Shown here: in pieces, positions 1 through 6,687 of the stretch
Layout of the letters: each line of letters opens with the position of its first letter
How positions within the stretch are numbered: the stretch's first letter is position 1
Source of the DNA: Treponema sp.
GTDB lineage: Bacteria > Spirochaetota > Spirochaetia > Treponematales > Treponemataceae
Assembly: GCA_016290335.1 (NCBI GenBank)
Contig: JAEETM010000085.1
Coordinates: 1 to 14,574, forward strand
Reading direction: 5' to 3'
Length of the DNA stretch: 14,574 nt
Notes under the pieces: generated by a model
Seen by the model: only the letters and a program-made list of their open reading frames with translations
Told to the model about the DNA's origin: nothing
Databases searched by the model: none
Translations under genes and position numbers: made by a program

Positions 1-567
1 CATATAATTTGCAAGCAGATTTACAAAAAAAGCTCCAATCGAAACAAATAAAGGAAGCTTAACCTGCCCTACACTTCGTAAAACAATTGTTGCAGTAAGC
101 GAAGTTCCAAGAAAAAAGTATGTAACAATGGACCAGCGGAAATAAATTGTTCCAAGCGAAATAATGTCATCCTCGTTGGTATACATACGCATGAGAGTTT
201 TCGGCATAATCAGCGTGGCAATGGCAAAAAGAGTTGCAAGCAGCAGTGTAAGCCTTAGCATAAGGCAGACTGTCTGTTTTAATGCATGACCGGCTTCTTC
301 TTCCTGACCAGTTCCGGCGTGCTTCATTCCCCAGTAGCGCGAAACAAGCACCGAAGCGCCCATTCCAAGTCCCATACAGAAAATGTGATATATTCCAATA
401 AATGAATTAGCAAGAGAGGTTGCCGAAAGCGCTTTTTCTCCAAGACTGCCCACCATAATTGTATCGAGCATATTAACGCCAATTGCCAAAAGGCTCTGCA
501 GGGCAATTGGAAGCGCCAGCGAAAATACCTGTTTGTAAAAGTCGGGTTCGTTTTTAAATAGTTTCAT
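1..567 (-). CDS. MATE family efflux transporter, N-terminal part (gene runs off the left edge)
   Basis: Multidrug and toxic compound extrusion (MATE) proteins are inner-membrane antiporters that expel cationic drugs or metabolites using Na+ or H+ gradients. The visible 189 codons start at ATG 567 and stay open to base 1, so less than half of a usual MATE protein of about 450 residues is present. The N-terminal block is typical: a first helix with LALPIALQSLL (residues 17-27) running into VNMLDTIMVGSLGE (31-44), then SLANSFIG (51-58) and a loop at VSRYWG (75-80). Further hydrophobic segments lie near 102-122 and 145-189. No strong ribosome binding site is visible before the ATG (upstream sequence CACTTAACT). 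The gene diverges from the hydrolase at 689, with 121 bases between the starts. The substrate cannot be told; DinF-like and NorM-like subfamilies were not separated. Family call is firm, function is inferred. Confidence 0.88.
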   Translation of the reverse strand, partial: MKLFKNEPDFYKQVFSLALPIALQSLLAIGVNMLDTIMVGSLGEKALSATSLANSFIGIYHIFCMGLGMGASVLVSRYWGMKHAGTGQEEEAGHALKQTVCLMLRLTLLLATLFAIATLIMPKTLMRMYTNEDDIISLGTIYFRWSIVTYFFLGTSLTATIVLRSVGQVKLPLFVSIGAFFVNLLANYM

Positions 568-640
568 AGTTAAGTGATGATGAATATAGCATATTTTAAG
601 AATAATGAAAACTTCGGGTATTTCTTTTACAGGGATTTCG

Positions 641-669
641 TTTACGATTGCACAAAAATGAATTATAAT
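641..669 (+). promoter_or_regulatory. Probable sigma-70 promoter for the alpha/beta hydrolase gene
   Basis: TTTACG at 641-646 (4 of 6 matches to TTGACA) and a perfect TATAAT at 664-669 are 17 bases apart. Transcription would begin close to 676, giving a very short leader that starts at or just before the AGAGG ribosome binding site (676-680). No convincing counterpart is seen for the divergent MATE gene. Confidence 0.6.
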
Positions 670-688
670 CTTCCTAGAGGAAAAAACT

Positions 689-2323
689 ATGACTGAAATG
701 CCTGAGATTACAAAACTGGAAGATGGCGGCTGTATCTGGTCGCATGTGTTTGAAACCTTTACTGCAACTGTTTACGTACCGGTTGCAAATAAGGATTTGC
801 TTTCTGAAACGCTTAATTACGGCTTTATGGCTCCGTACCTGCTTGTTTTTGCAAAACAAAAGCCTGATTATAACACTGCCATTTCTTTTGCACGCGAAAA
901 AGGTTTTGAAGAACTTGCAGCCAGCTTTGCTTCGAGCGTTGTGTTTATTTATCCAAATACAAACGGCTCTAACCCGGCAGAAGTATGGAAAAATGCTTCT
1001 CCAAAAATCTTTTCAGAAATCATTACAAACTCGCGCATTCATCAGTATTACGAAAACGGAGTAGTAAAAGCCTGGAACCGCTTTACAAACCAGATTGACG
1101 GTTACTTTATTCGCGGTGCAATCTTCAGGACCTGCCTTTTTGGTTATGGTGCTTCGGCTGATTATATTGCAAAAAACTGTCTTAATCATTTTGAAGGTGA
1201 CGGTCTTTGGGGAAAAGCTGATATTGCGCCTGTAACCTGCTTTTTAAACGGACTTTCCAGCGACTGCGAACCAGCTCTTACAGCCGGCGACATTCCAGTT
1301 GTTTCTTACGGCAACAGCACAAAAATCAACGACTTCTTCCGTAAAACCTGCAAATATTTTATAGAAAGAAAAGAATCAGATATATCTCCTGCAACTCTTA
1401 TAAAGGACTACTTTGATTTTGCAAGACCTTTCCGCCGAATGATCGGTAAGCTTGATATTGACCCTGATTTGGAAAAAGACGGACTTATTATTGAACCTGG
1501 CATTGAAACTGTAAAAACCTCACCAGATAATTTTGGCGATGACAAGGGGACAGCAGAACACAAAATAGGCTATTTTGCCTTTTACAACGAAGGGCTTTAT
1601 GAACAGGAAAAAGTGCCTCTTGTACTCGGCTTTCATGGCGGTGGAGACAGCTGCTTCTTTTTCAGCACAATGGCTGGCTGGGCAAAAATTGCTCACAGGC
1701 ACGGTTTTCTGTTAGTCACTGTAGAAAATCACTTAAACAGTTCCGCCACCGAAATGGTAGAGTTTGTAGAAAAGCTTAAGCTCAAATACCCGATTGATGA
1801 AACCCGCATTTACGCTACCGGCTTTTCTATGGGTGGAATTAAAACCTGGGACATAATTCAGGAATACCCAAAGCTGATTGCCGCTGCTGCTCCAATGGAT
1901 GCAACCGTTGATATTGGCGAGAATGTTTATTTCCGTAAAATCGATAAAGAAGTGAATACTACGGTTTCTGTTCCAATTTTCTATGCCGGTGGCGAGGTAA
2001 CACCTCTTCCAGAGCTGCCATTCCAGGCACAAAAATGCTTAAACAGAATGAAATACGCGCTGGAGCTCAATAACTGTACAGCAGAGTATAACGTCAAACT
2101 GGAAGACAAAGATAACTGGAAAAATAAAATCTGGGGAATTGACGGTGACGAAACCGAAAAATCCTATGATGAAACAAGGGATGCAACGCTGACAATGCAG
2201 AAGTTCTTCAGCAAAGATGGAATATGCAGAACTATTTTTGCCAGCATTAGCGGACAGGGGCACGACTGCCGTGAGCACACCTGTGAGCATGCATGGCAGT
2301 TTATGAGCAGGTTTTCTTTATAA
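689..2323 (+). CDS. Large two-part alpha/beta hydrolase (esterase / PHB-depolymerase-like), cytoplasmic
   Basis: The 544-residue protein has no signal peptide. Its C-terminal half (about 290-544) is a recognisable alpha/beta hydrolase: the oxyanion-hole motif HGGG at 316-319, the nucleophile elbow GFSMG at 378-382 with Ser380, a possible acid at Glu436 in the GGEVTP turn, and a candidate catalytic His525 in GQGHD near the end. This resembles the PHB depolymerase / feruloyl esterase / peptidase S9-like group; the substrate is unknown. The N-terminal half (1-270) looks like a second, decayed copy of the fold, with LFGYGASADYIA (150-161) where a GxSxG elbow would be and no serine at the nucleophile position. 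AGAGG at 676-680 lies 8 bases before the ATG and supports this start. Its stop codon overlaps the end of the convergent lipoprotein gene. Hydrolase call is strong; the N-terminal reading is inference. Confidence 0.82.
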   Translation: MTEMPEITKLEDGGCIWSHVFETFTATVYVPVANKDLLSETLNYGFMAPYLLVFAKQKPDYNTAISFAREKGFEELAASFASSVVFIYPNTNGSNPAEVWKNASPKIFSEIITNSRIHQYYENGVVKAWNRFTNQIDGYFIRGAIFRTCLFGYGASADYIAKNCLNHFEGDGLWGKADIAPVTCFLNGLSSDCEPALTAGDIPVVSYGNSTKINDFFRKTCKYFIERKESDISPATLIKDYFDFARPFRRMIGKLDIDPDLEKDGLIIEPGIETVKTSPDNFGDDKGTAEHKIGYFAFYNEGLYEQEKVPLVLGFHGGGDSCFFFSTMAGWAKIAHRHGFLLVTVENHLNSSATEMVEFVEKLKLKYPIDETRIYATGFSMGGIKTWDIIQEYPKLIAAAAPMDATVDIGENVYFRKIDKEVNTTVSVPIFYAGGEVTPLPELPFQAQKCLNRMKYALELNNCTAEYNVKLEDKDNWKNKIWGIDGDETEKSYDETRDATLTMQKFFSKDGICRTIFASISGQGHDCREHTCEHAWQFMSRFSL

Positions 2324-2866
2324 AGAGTATTCTACGATATCTTTTTCGTACCATTCTGATTCATCTTGAAGAGACTCAAAGAAAACCTTTACTTGATGAT
2401 GGTTTCTTGTTACCCAGGTTACCCAATTCTTGGAGCCATCAAAATCATAATAAGTACAACCAAGATTTACTACTTTATTATCTATTGCTACAAAATATTT
2501 TGGATAGGCAACATTAACAGCCATTTTTACTCCACCGCCACCATCCCGTTCAGCCATGTAAGACACTTTTGTAATCGCATAAGAATAACCTGCCTTAAGC
2601 CCCTTAATGTAAAAGAAACCTTCTCTATTTGGTTTAACTGTTACTTTTCTACCGCTTACCTGCTCCGAAATCTCAAGCTCAACATCTGAATGGAAAGTGC
2701 CGTTTAAGTTAGTTCCACTATACAAAGTAAAATCATGAGCCTTAATTTCTGCATAACCAATAATAAGAGTATCTCCAGGCTTTAATGTTTTAGGAAGAGA
2801 TGCACAAGACATAAAAAAACTTGCTGCAACAATTGTAAGTAAACTGAATAAACAATACTTTTTCAT
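2318..2866 (-). CDS. Putative lipoprotein of unknown function
   Basis: The 182-residue product starts with a basic-hydrophobic signal sequence and a relaxed, spirochaete-style lipobox (FFMS-Cys21), so it is probably exported and lipid-anchored. The mature part is rich in beta-forming residues. The stretch around 79-98, containing EGFFYIKGLKAGYSY, resembles the turns of small beta-sandwich surface domains in which a modifier follows a glycine-rich loop; another loop, RDGGGG, lies at 107-112. I recognise no family and assign no function. GAGGT lies 4 bases before the ATG. The gene is 15 bases downstream of miaA on the same strand, so it is probably the last gene of the rpoZ-miaA transcript. Its final six bases overlap the end of the convergent hydrolase gene, both stops lying in a shared TTATAA. 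No terminator hairpin is seen after it. Confidence 0.75.
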   Translation of the reverse strand: MKKYCLFSLLTIVAASFFMSCASLPKTLKPGDTLIIGYAEIKAHDFTLYSGTNLNGTFHSDVELEISEQVSGRKVTVKPNREGFFYIKGLKAGYSYAITKVSYMAERDGGGGVKMAVNVAYPKYFVAIDNKVVNLGCTYYDFDGSKNWVTWVTRNHHQVKVFFESLQDESEWYEKDIVEYSL

Positions 2867-2881
2867 ATATACCTCTTTTTT

Positions 2882-3832
2882 TTATAACTGCCTGTTAGAA
2901 TACCTTAATTTAATTGTTTCTGCAACAATTCCCACATCCTCTGGTGTTGCACAAAACGGAATGATTATGCTGCCGGGAATATCTTTTATATATGTAAACT
3001 GTTTTTTGGCATATTTGCAGCTGTGATGAATTATTGCTTCCTTTACAGCAGTTTTATCATCTGTAAACCATTCACTGTAACCGATTGCCTTCATCCCCGG
3101 GGAGTTTTTATCATACCCCTTTGAAACAAGAGCTTTTACTTCAGTTTCAAGTCCGGCTTCAAACATTTTTTCTACGCGCTCACGAATGCGTTCATAAAGT
3201 AAAGCTCTTGGTGGCTGCAGAACAATAAACGTAAAATCATATTTTTCCCGCAGTTGATTTTCGAGCCTGTAGCTTGAACGCGTTTTTCCTGTGGTATAAT
3301 AAACTTCAAGTGCACGGCAGATTCTGTAGGCATCATTCTGGCTGATTACAGCGGCACTTTCAGGGTCAATCAGCTGGAGTTCTGCGTACAAGGCTTCTTT
3401 TCCTTCTGATTCAAGCCGGCCTTTTATATTTTCGCGGATTTGCTCATTTGATTCAGGTGTTTTTGGCAGACCATACAAAAAGCAGCGGATATAAAAGCCT
3501 GTTCCGCCGCAGACAACCGGAATCTTTCCGCGTTCATAAATCTGCCCGCAGGCTTTGTCGGCAGCTGTCACAAAATCGGCAACGTTATACTGTTCATTCG
3601 GTTCTACAAGATTTATAAGATGATGGGGAATCTCCCTGCAAAGTGATTCATCCGGTTTTGCAGTTCCTATATCCATTTCTTTGTAGACCGCCTGGGAATC
3701 TGCGCTTATTATTTCTGCATTTAAAATAAAATGACTGCCTGACGCAGAAAATAATTCTTTTGTCAAGGCAGTCTTTCCTGAAGCTGTAGGTGCAAAAATA
3801 ACAATTACCGGTATTTTTTTGTTATTTTCCAA
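2882..3832 (-). CDS. miaA: tRNA dimethylallyltransferase (tRNA A37 isopentenylation)
   Basis: MiaA transfers a dimethylallyl group from DMAPP to N6 of adenosine 37 in tRNAs reading UNN codons, which steadies codon-anticodon pairing. The 316-residue length is normal. Visible motifs: P-loop APTASGKT at 14-21 (the usual leading Gly is Ala), ISADSQAVYKEMDIGTAKP at 42-60, which carries the conserved DMAPP/tRNA-binding Asp and Ser, GGTGFYI at 109-115, and the tRNA-binding helix with KKQFTYIK toward the C-terminus (often RQ.TW in relatives). The start is TTG at 3832-3830, only two bases after the TAG of rpoZ, so translation is likely coupled to it. No in-frame ATG fits the conserved N-terminus. Transcription is expected from the promoter upstream of rpoZ. 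Confidence 0.95.
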   Translation of the reverse strand: MENNKKIPVIVIFAPTASGKTALTKELFSASGSHFILNAEIISADSQAVYKEMDIGTAKPDESLCREIPHHLINLVEPNEQYNVADFVTAADKACGQIYERGKIPVVCGGTGFYIRCFLYGLPKTPESNEQIRENIKGRLESEGKEALYAELQLIDPESAAVISQNDAYRICRALEVYYTTGKTRSSYRLENQLREKYDFTFIVLQPPRALLYERIRERVEKMFEAGLETEVKALVSKGYDKNSPGMKAIGYSEWFTDDKTAVKEAIIHHSCKYAKKQFTYIKDIPGSIIIPFCATPEDVGIVAETIKLRYSNRQL

Positions 3833-3834
3833 TT

Positions 3835-4032
3835 CTACTGTTTTTCTTCAATACGATAATTAACCTTTTTAGTAAAAAGCTGTCTTGCAGCAACGCAAAC
3901 AACTTTATCAAAGTTTTCTTCAATTTCCGGATCCTGTACTTTAGCCATCTGATAAGCTCGTCGGCTTGCAGCTACAGTAATCTCATAAATATTGCCATCA
4001 AATTCAACTAACTGTTCCAAAGGAAAAATCAT
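3835..4032 (-). CDS. rpoZ: DNA-directed RNA polymerase omega subunit, short form
   Basis: Omega helps fold the beta-prime subunit and stabilises RNA polymerase. The 65-residue product matches the core of the family: PLEQLVEFDGN at the start, the hallmark helix AASRRAYQMAK (about 21-31, like AARRARQM of E. coli omega), then ENFDKVVCVAARQL (39-52), which lines up with the EENDKTTVIALREI region. It lacks the long C-terminal tail of the 91-residue E. coli protein, as is common outside proteobacteria. ATG at 4032 is preceded by a strong AAAGGGG ribosome binding site (4039-4045). It is the first gene of an operon with miaA (two-base gap) and the lipoprotein gene, served by a near-consensus promoter about 20 bases upstream. 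Identity rests on the motif alignment by eye; small size makes it slightly less certain. Confidence 0.87.
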   Translation of the reverse strand: MIFPLEQLVEFDGNIYEITVAASRRAYQMAKVQDPEIEENFDKVVCVAARQLFTKKVNYRIEEKQ

Positions 4033-4057
4033 TACATACCCCTTTAATTGAATTTAT

Positions 4058-4086
4058 ATTTTAACGGTATATACTCTTTGTGTCAA
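4058..4086 (-). promoter_or_regulatory. Near-consensus sigma-70 promoter of the rpoZ-miaA-lipoprotein operon
   Basis: Read on the minus strand, a perfect -35 box TTGACA (4086-4081) is followed after 17 bases by TAAAAT (4063-4058), five of six matches to TATAAT. Transcription would start near 4051, leaving a leader of roughly 20 bases before the rpoZ ATG. The -35 box lies one base from the large inverted repeat at 4088-4134. Confidence 0.8.
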
Positions 4087-4087
4087 T

Positions 4088-4134
4088 GCGGCGACCTCCA
4101 TCTATTGGTACCCTGGAGTTTTTACTGTCGCCGC
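4088..4134. repeat. Nested inverted repeat next to the rpoZ promoter
   Basis: GCGGCGAC (4088-4095) and GTCGCCGC (4127-4134) are perfect 8-base inverted copies. Directly inside, CTCCA (4096-4100) pairs with TGGAG (4114-4118), leaving an eight-base bulge on one side and a loop that contains the palindrome GGTACC. It is unusually GC-rich for this AT-rich intergenic stretch. No T-run follows in either direction, so it is not a standard intrinsic terminator. It may be a protein-binding site, a small repeat element or a structured 3' end for the gene ending at 4166. Confidence 0.65.
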
Positions 4135-4135
4135 T

Positions 4136-4160
4136 TGCAGTTTTGGCAAGCAAAACTGCA
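4136..4160. repeat. Hairpin just after the transglutaminase-like lipoprotein gene
   Basis: TGCAGTTTTG (4136-4145) and CAAAACTGCA (4151-4160) form a perfect 10-base stem with a five-base loop. It sits 5 bases beyond the stop of the minus-strand gene ending at 4166. A 3'-end stabilising or terminating role is plausible, but the T-run typical of an intrinsic terminator is missing after the stem; the only T's are inside it. Confidence 0.55.
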
Positions 4161-4165
4161 TACAG

Positions 4166-5077
4166 TTATTCGTTATTTCCCCAAAAAGCCTGGGCATTTG
4201 TGGTAGCCTTTTCATTCTCATAAGTCAGAGTATAATCGTATCCTGGTGGAATAAGGCAGATATAAGTACTGCGAAGGTCATCATCATATTCCAGATTAAA
4301 AGAATAAATGGTATAAGCTGCAAACCAGTAAAGATTTTTTACCCAGTAGGCCTGCATATAGTCTAAGCCCCAGTCGGTATTTATCCAGGAATCTTCAAAG
4401 CCCGTAAAAACATTTACTTTAAATGTTTTATCTTCCAATATACAGTTACGCATTTCTTCCAGAGAAAGGAGATTTCCCTGGCTGTCTGTTACATACTCAG
4501 TCATATCTGAATCAAGCATTGCCCATTTATTAAGCTCAGGCAGCCAGACAATATTTACTACGTGGCAATCTGTATCTGTGCTGTCTTCCGGAATACAGGT
4601 GATGAAGCGATTTTTAATATCTATTGAAAGAAGTAGCTCACTTAAAAGAATGCTGTGAAAGCGACAGTTAAAGCCATTTGGAACTTTTTTAGCATACTCC
4701 CATAAAGAGATTGCATTTCTTTTCTCAGGTGGATTTTTGGGATTATCGTGTGGAATATTTTTTGCAACAAAGATTGCAAGCTCCATAGATTTTTCCCAGG
4801 TTGTTTTTTCAGAAGCTTTAAGGGCATCTAAATCAAGGCCGGCGTTTTCCTTAAAATAATCGCGGATTTCTTTTGCCCGGTCCTGGTCGATATTTTCGGT
4901 TAATTCAAAATCAACTGGACCACTTGTGTAAGGAGCTGCATTTTTAATCTTATCTGCATTTACCTTATAGTTACTTACAACGTAATCTACATAATCATCA
5001 TCACTCATGCTTTTTCCGCACGAAATAAATGAAAACAAGAAAGCTGCAAAAAGAATAACAATAATCGTTTTTCGCAT
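4166..5077 (-). CDS. Lipoprotein with transglutaminase-like (papain-fold) domain
   Basis: The 303-residue product has a signal sequence ending in FSFIS-Cys20, a good lipobox, so it should be exported and lipid-anchored. The middle contains a transglutaminase-like catalytic layout: Cys138 in NGFNCRFHS, His172 in CHVVNIVW and Asp189 in WAMLDSD, with normal spacing and order. Such exported domains usually act as peptidases or transferases, often on cell-wall or surface peptides; the substrate here is unknown. The C-terminal third is aromatic-rich (W, Y, F around 230-270) and matches nothing I recognise. AGGAG lies upstream of the ATG at 5077. The serine hydrolase gene ends only 12 bases upstream on the same strand, so both may share one transcript, giving two hydrolases, one surface-bound and one cytoplasmic. 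Domain call is fairly firm, biological role unknown. Confidence 0.8.
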   Translation of the reverse strand: MRKTIIVILFAAFLFSFISCGKSMSDDDYVDYVVSNYKVNADKIKNAAPYTSGPVDFELTENIDQDRAKEIRDYFKENAGLDLDALKASEKTTWEKSMELAIFVAKNIPHDNPKNPPEKRNAISLWEYAKKVPNGFNCRFHSILLSELLLSIDIKNRFITCIPEDSTDTDCHVVNIVWLPELNKWAMLDSDMTEYVTDSQGNLLSLEEMRNCILEDKTFKVNVFTGFEDSWINTDWGLDYMQAYWVKNLYWFAAYTIYSFNLEYDDDLRSTYICLIPPGYDYTLTYENEKATTNAQAFWGNNE

Positions 5078-5089
5078 TTTCCCCGTCTC

Positions 5090-6301
5090 CTATAACGAAC
5101 TATATATGATGTTCTTTACTTTTCTGGTTGCTTCCCAGGTGCCGGCATCGGTTTTCTGCATGAGCATTACAATAATCAGCTTGTTTTTTAAGTCAACCGA
5201 AACATAAGGACCAAGCCAGCCGTCCCAGCCAAACTCACCGTTTTCTGTAAGTACATTGCAGCGGCCCTTTTCGTAAGCTACGCGCATAAGATTGCAATAG
5301 GTGTAACCGCAGAGATGTCCCATTTTCTGGTCAAACTTCTGCTGCAAATCTGTACGGAGTCTTGCTTCTGCAAAATATTCAACCGTTTTTTTCTGCAGGA
5401 TTCGTTTGCCGTTAAGCTCGCCGCCGTTCAAAAGCATCTGCGCAAACTTAAGGTAATCATCAAGTGTAGAACAAAGACCAGCTCCACCGCTTTCAAATGC
5501 CGGCTTATGATTCATAAAAGGCTGGATTCCCAAGTTAGGATTTTCAAACTTTGTAATTTTATAAGTATTTGCCTGAAGCTCTTCTGACTTATAAACACTT
5601 GCCAGACGGTCCTGCTTATCCTCTGGAACATAAAAGTCTGTATCTTTCATTCCAAGCGGATCAAAAATATACTTTTTCAGGAACACGCTGAACTTCATGC
5701 CCGAAGCAACTTCAATCACTGCGCCAAGAATATCAGCCGAAAGTCCATAGCTGTAATCTGTACCAGGCTCAAAGGAAACCGGGATTTTTGCAAGACGCTT
5801 TGCAACATACAAGGTTGTAAGCTTAAAATCTGATGTAACATCCTTATTCAGCTCGTTAATAAGGTCGGAAGTAAGATGTTCACCAGCAGGAGAATCTTCA
5901 CTCCACGCCCCATAAGTATAACCGCTAGTCATATTGAGCAAATCCTGCACAGTTACATTTCTGAATGATTTATGAGCTTTTCCGTTTCTGCCGCTTTCCG
6001 TACAAACCTGCAGATTTTTATATTCAGGGATAAACTTTCCCACTTCATCACACAGTTCAAGCTTCCCCTGCTCTATAAGAATCCAGGCAGCTACATTGGT
6101 AACCGGCTTACTCATAGAATAAAGTCTTGCAATTGTATCTCTGTTAAAGGCTTTTTTATTTTCAATATCTGCAAATCCCGACTGCCAGTATCCAAGTTCC
6201 TTTCCATCTTTTACTACAAGGCAGTTCAATCCGGCAACCTTTTTTTCGGCCACAACCGTGTCAAAAACAGTCTGTATATTATTCAAATGATTCAAATCCA
6301 T
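5090..6301 (-). CDS. Serine hydrolase of the beta-lactamase class C / EstB esterase family
   Basis: Members of this family are penicillin-binding-protein-like enzymes that mostly work as esterases or peptidases. I place the start at ATG 6301, giving 403 residues: GGGAG (6308-6312) lies six bases upstream and the protein then begins with MDLNHL. An ATG at 6376 would add 25 residues that look non-coding. Motifs in the 403-residue numbering: SMSK at 62-65 (SxxK, nucleophile Ser62), the YSY motif at 183-185 where many relatives have YxN, and GWDG at 358-361 at the position of the third, KTG/HGG-like, motif. The segment LNMTSGYTYG (about 122-131) is typical of the EstB type. No signal peptide is present, so a cytoplasmic esterase is more likely than a true beta-lactamase. 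The transglutaminase-like lipoprotein gene follows 12 bases downstream. Confidence 0.87.
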   Translation of the reverse strand: MDLNHLNNIQTVFDTVVAEKKVAGLNCLVVKDGKELGYWQSGFADIENKKAFNRDTIARLYSMSKPVTNVAAWILIEQGKLELCDEVGKFIPEYKNLQVCTESGRNGKAHKSFRNVTVQDLLNMTSGYTYGAWSEDSPAGEHLTSDLINELNKDVTSDFKLTTLYVAKRLAKIPVSFEPGTDYSYGLSADILGAVIEVASGMKFSVFLKKYIFDPLGMKDTDFYVPEDKQDRLASVYKSEELQANTYKITKFENPNLGIQPFMNHKPAFESGGAGLCSTLDDYLKFAQMLLNGGELNGKRILQKKTVEYFAEARLRTDLQQKFDQKMGHLCGYTYCNLMRVAYEKGRCNVLTENGEFGWDGWLGPYVSVDLKNKLIIVMLMQKTDAGTWEATRKVKNIIYSSL

Positions 6302-6307
6302 CGGGCT

Positions 6308-6312
6308 CTCCC
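6308..6312 (-). promoter_or_regulatory. Ribosome binding site that fixes the serine hydrolase start
   Basis: GGGAG on the minus strand lies six bases before ATG 6301. The longer in-frame ATG at 6376 has no comparable site, so the shorter form is preferred. Confidence 0.65.
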
Positions 6313-6416
6313 ATAAATTGGTTTTTGTAATATATATCATATTTATACAGGTTTTGCCACCACAGAGTATTGGCAATCAAACTATTAATACTTTTATCTA
6401 AATATGGCTTCCGGTC

Positions 6417-6533
6417 GTGATTCATAGGGCAAAACCGCGCAATATTGCGCTAGACGCTACTTGTGGTATAGTAACTATTTAAATGCCGCTCCCGCAGCAT
6501 CCACAAGTAGAGTCTTTTTGCCCTATGTCTCAC
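6417..6533. repeat. Large branched palindromic element (MITE/REP-like or cruciform)
   Basis: The outer arms CATAGGGCAAAA (6423-6434) and TTTTGCCCTATG (6516-6527) are perfect 12-base inverted copies, and GTGA/TCAC (6417-6420/6530-6533) extends them after two mismatches. A second arm pair, 6452-6466 (AGACGCTACTTGTGG) and 6501-6515, matches at 14 of 15 positions. Between or within the arms sit three more self-complementary units: GCGCAATATTGCGC (6437-6450, a perfect 14-base palindrome), ATAGT-A-ACTAT (6468-6478), and ATGCCGC-TCCC-GCAGCAT (6483-6500, one mismatch). Together they make a long stem carrying three side hairpins. No coding potential, no clear target-site duplication. It could be a mobile miniature element, a folded single-strand DNA site, or a multi-site regulatory region. 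Structure is seen directly; role is unknown. Confidence 0.8.
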
Positions 6534-6620
6534 TCCCTTGCGCCAACTTTTAGATGAACAATTTATAAGGCTGTTGCTCTAATCACAGAATCATTTTTAA
6601 AACTTATACATAAAAACTGC

Positions 6621-6649
6621 ATTACAAAATCTCATTAATGCATTATAAT
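6621..6649 (+). promoter_or_regulatory. Probable promoter of the sugar kinase-araD operon, with palindromic spacer
   Basis: ATTACA (6621-6626, four of six matches) and a perfect TATAAT (6644-6649) are 17 bases apart. Transcription would start near 6656. A 10-base palindrome, TAATGCATTA (6636-6645), overlaps the spacer and the edge of the -10 box, a natural place for a repressor to bind; no regulator gene is present in the window. Confidence 0.6.
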
Positions 6650-6677
6650 ATTTAGTTAAAGGATTAACAAAAATTAT

Positions 6678-6681
6678 GGAG
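6678..6681 (+). promoter_or_regulatory. Ribosome binding site that decides the kinase start
   Basis: GGAG is six bases before the ATG at 6688. The alternative ATG at 6676 overlaps this site and has only a distant AAAGGA (6658-6663, 12 bases away), so the start at 6688 is preferred. Confidence 0.6.
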
Positions 6682-6687
6682 AAAAAT

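Larger units (their letters stand above)
6302..6687. other. Divergent intergenic region without a gene
   Basis: These bases separate the serine hydrolase (minus) from the sugar kinase (plus). No open frame here looks like a protein. The region holds AT-rich sequence near 6320-6350 that could contain the minus-strand promoter (TATAAAT and TGATATATA on that strand, no clear -35), the large palindromic element at 6417-6533, an unremarkable stretch at 6534-6620, and the kinase promoter at 6621-6649. Confidence 0.7.

Noticed and set aside
2366..2689. 107-codon plus-strand open frame opposite the lipoprotein gene
   Set aside because: The minus-strand product has a signal sequence, lipobox and ribosome binding site; the plus-strand frame has none of these.
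4136..4160. Intrinsic terminator for the gene ending at 4166
   Set aside because: The stem is perfect but the following bases on the minus strand are A and GC-rich, with no T-run; kept only as a hairpin.
6302..6376. N-terminal extension of the serine hydrolase starting at ATG 6376
   Set aside because: No ribosome binding site there, the 25 extra residues look unlike the family, and GGGAG sits correctly before the ATG at 6301.
6417..6533. Integron attC recombination site, because chromosomal integrons occur in some treponemes
   Set aside because: The outer arms do not carry the GTTRRRY/RYYYAAC core pair that attC sites need, and no cassette gene or integrase is present.
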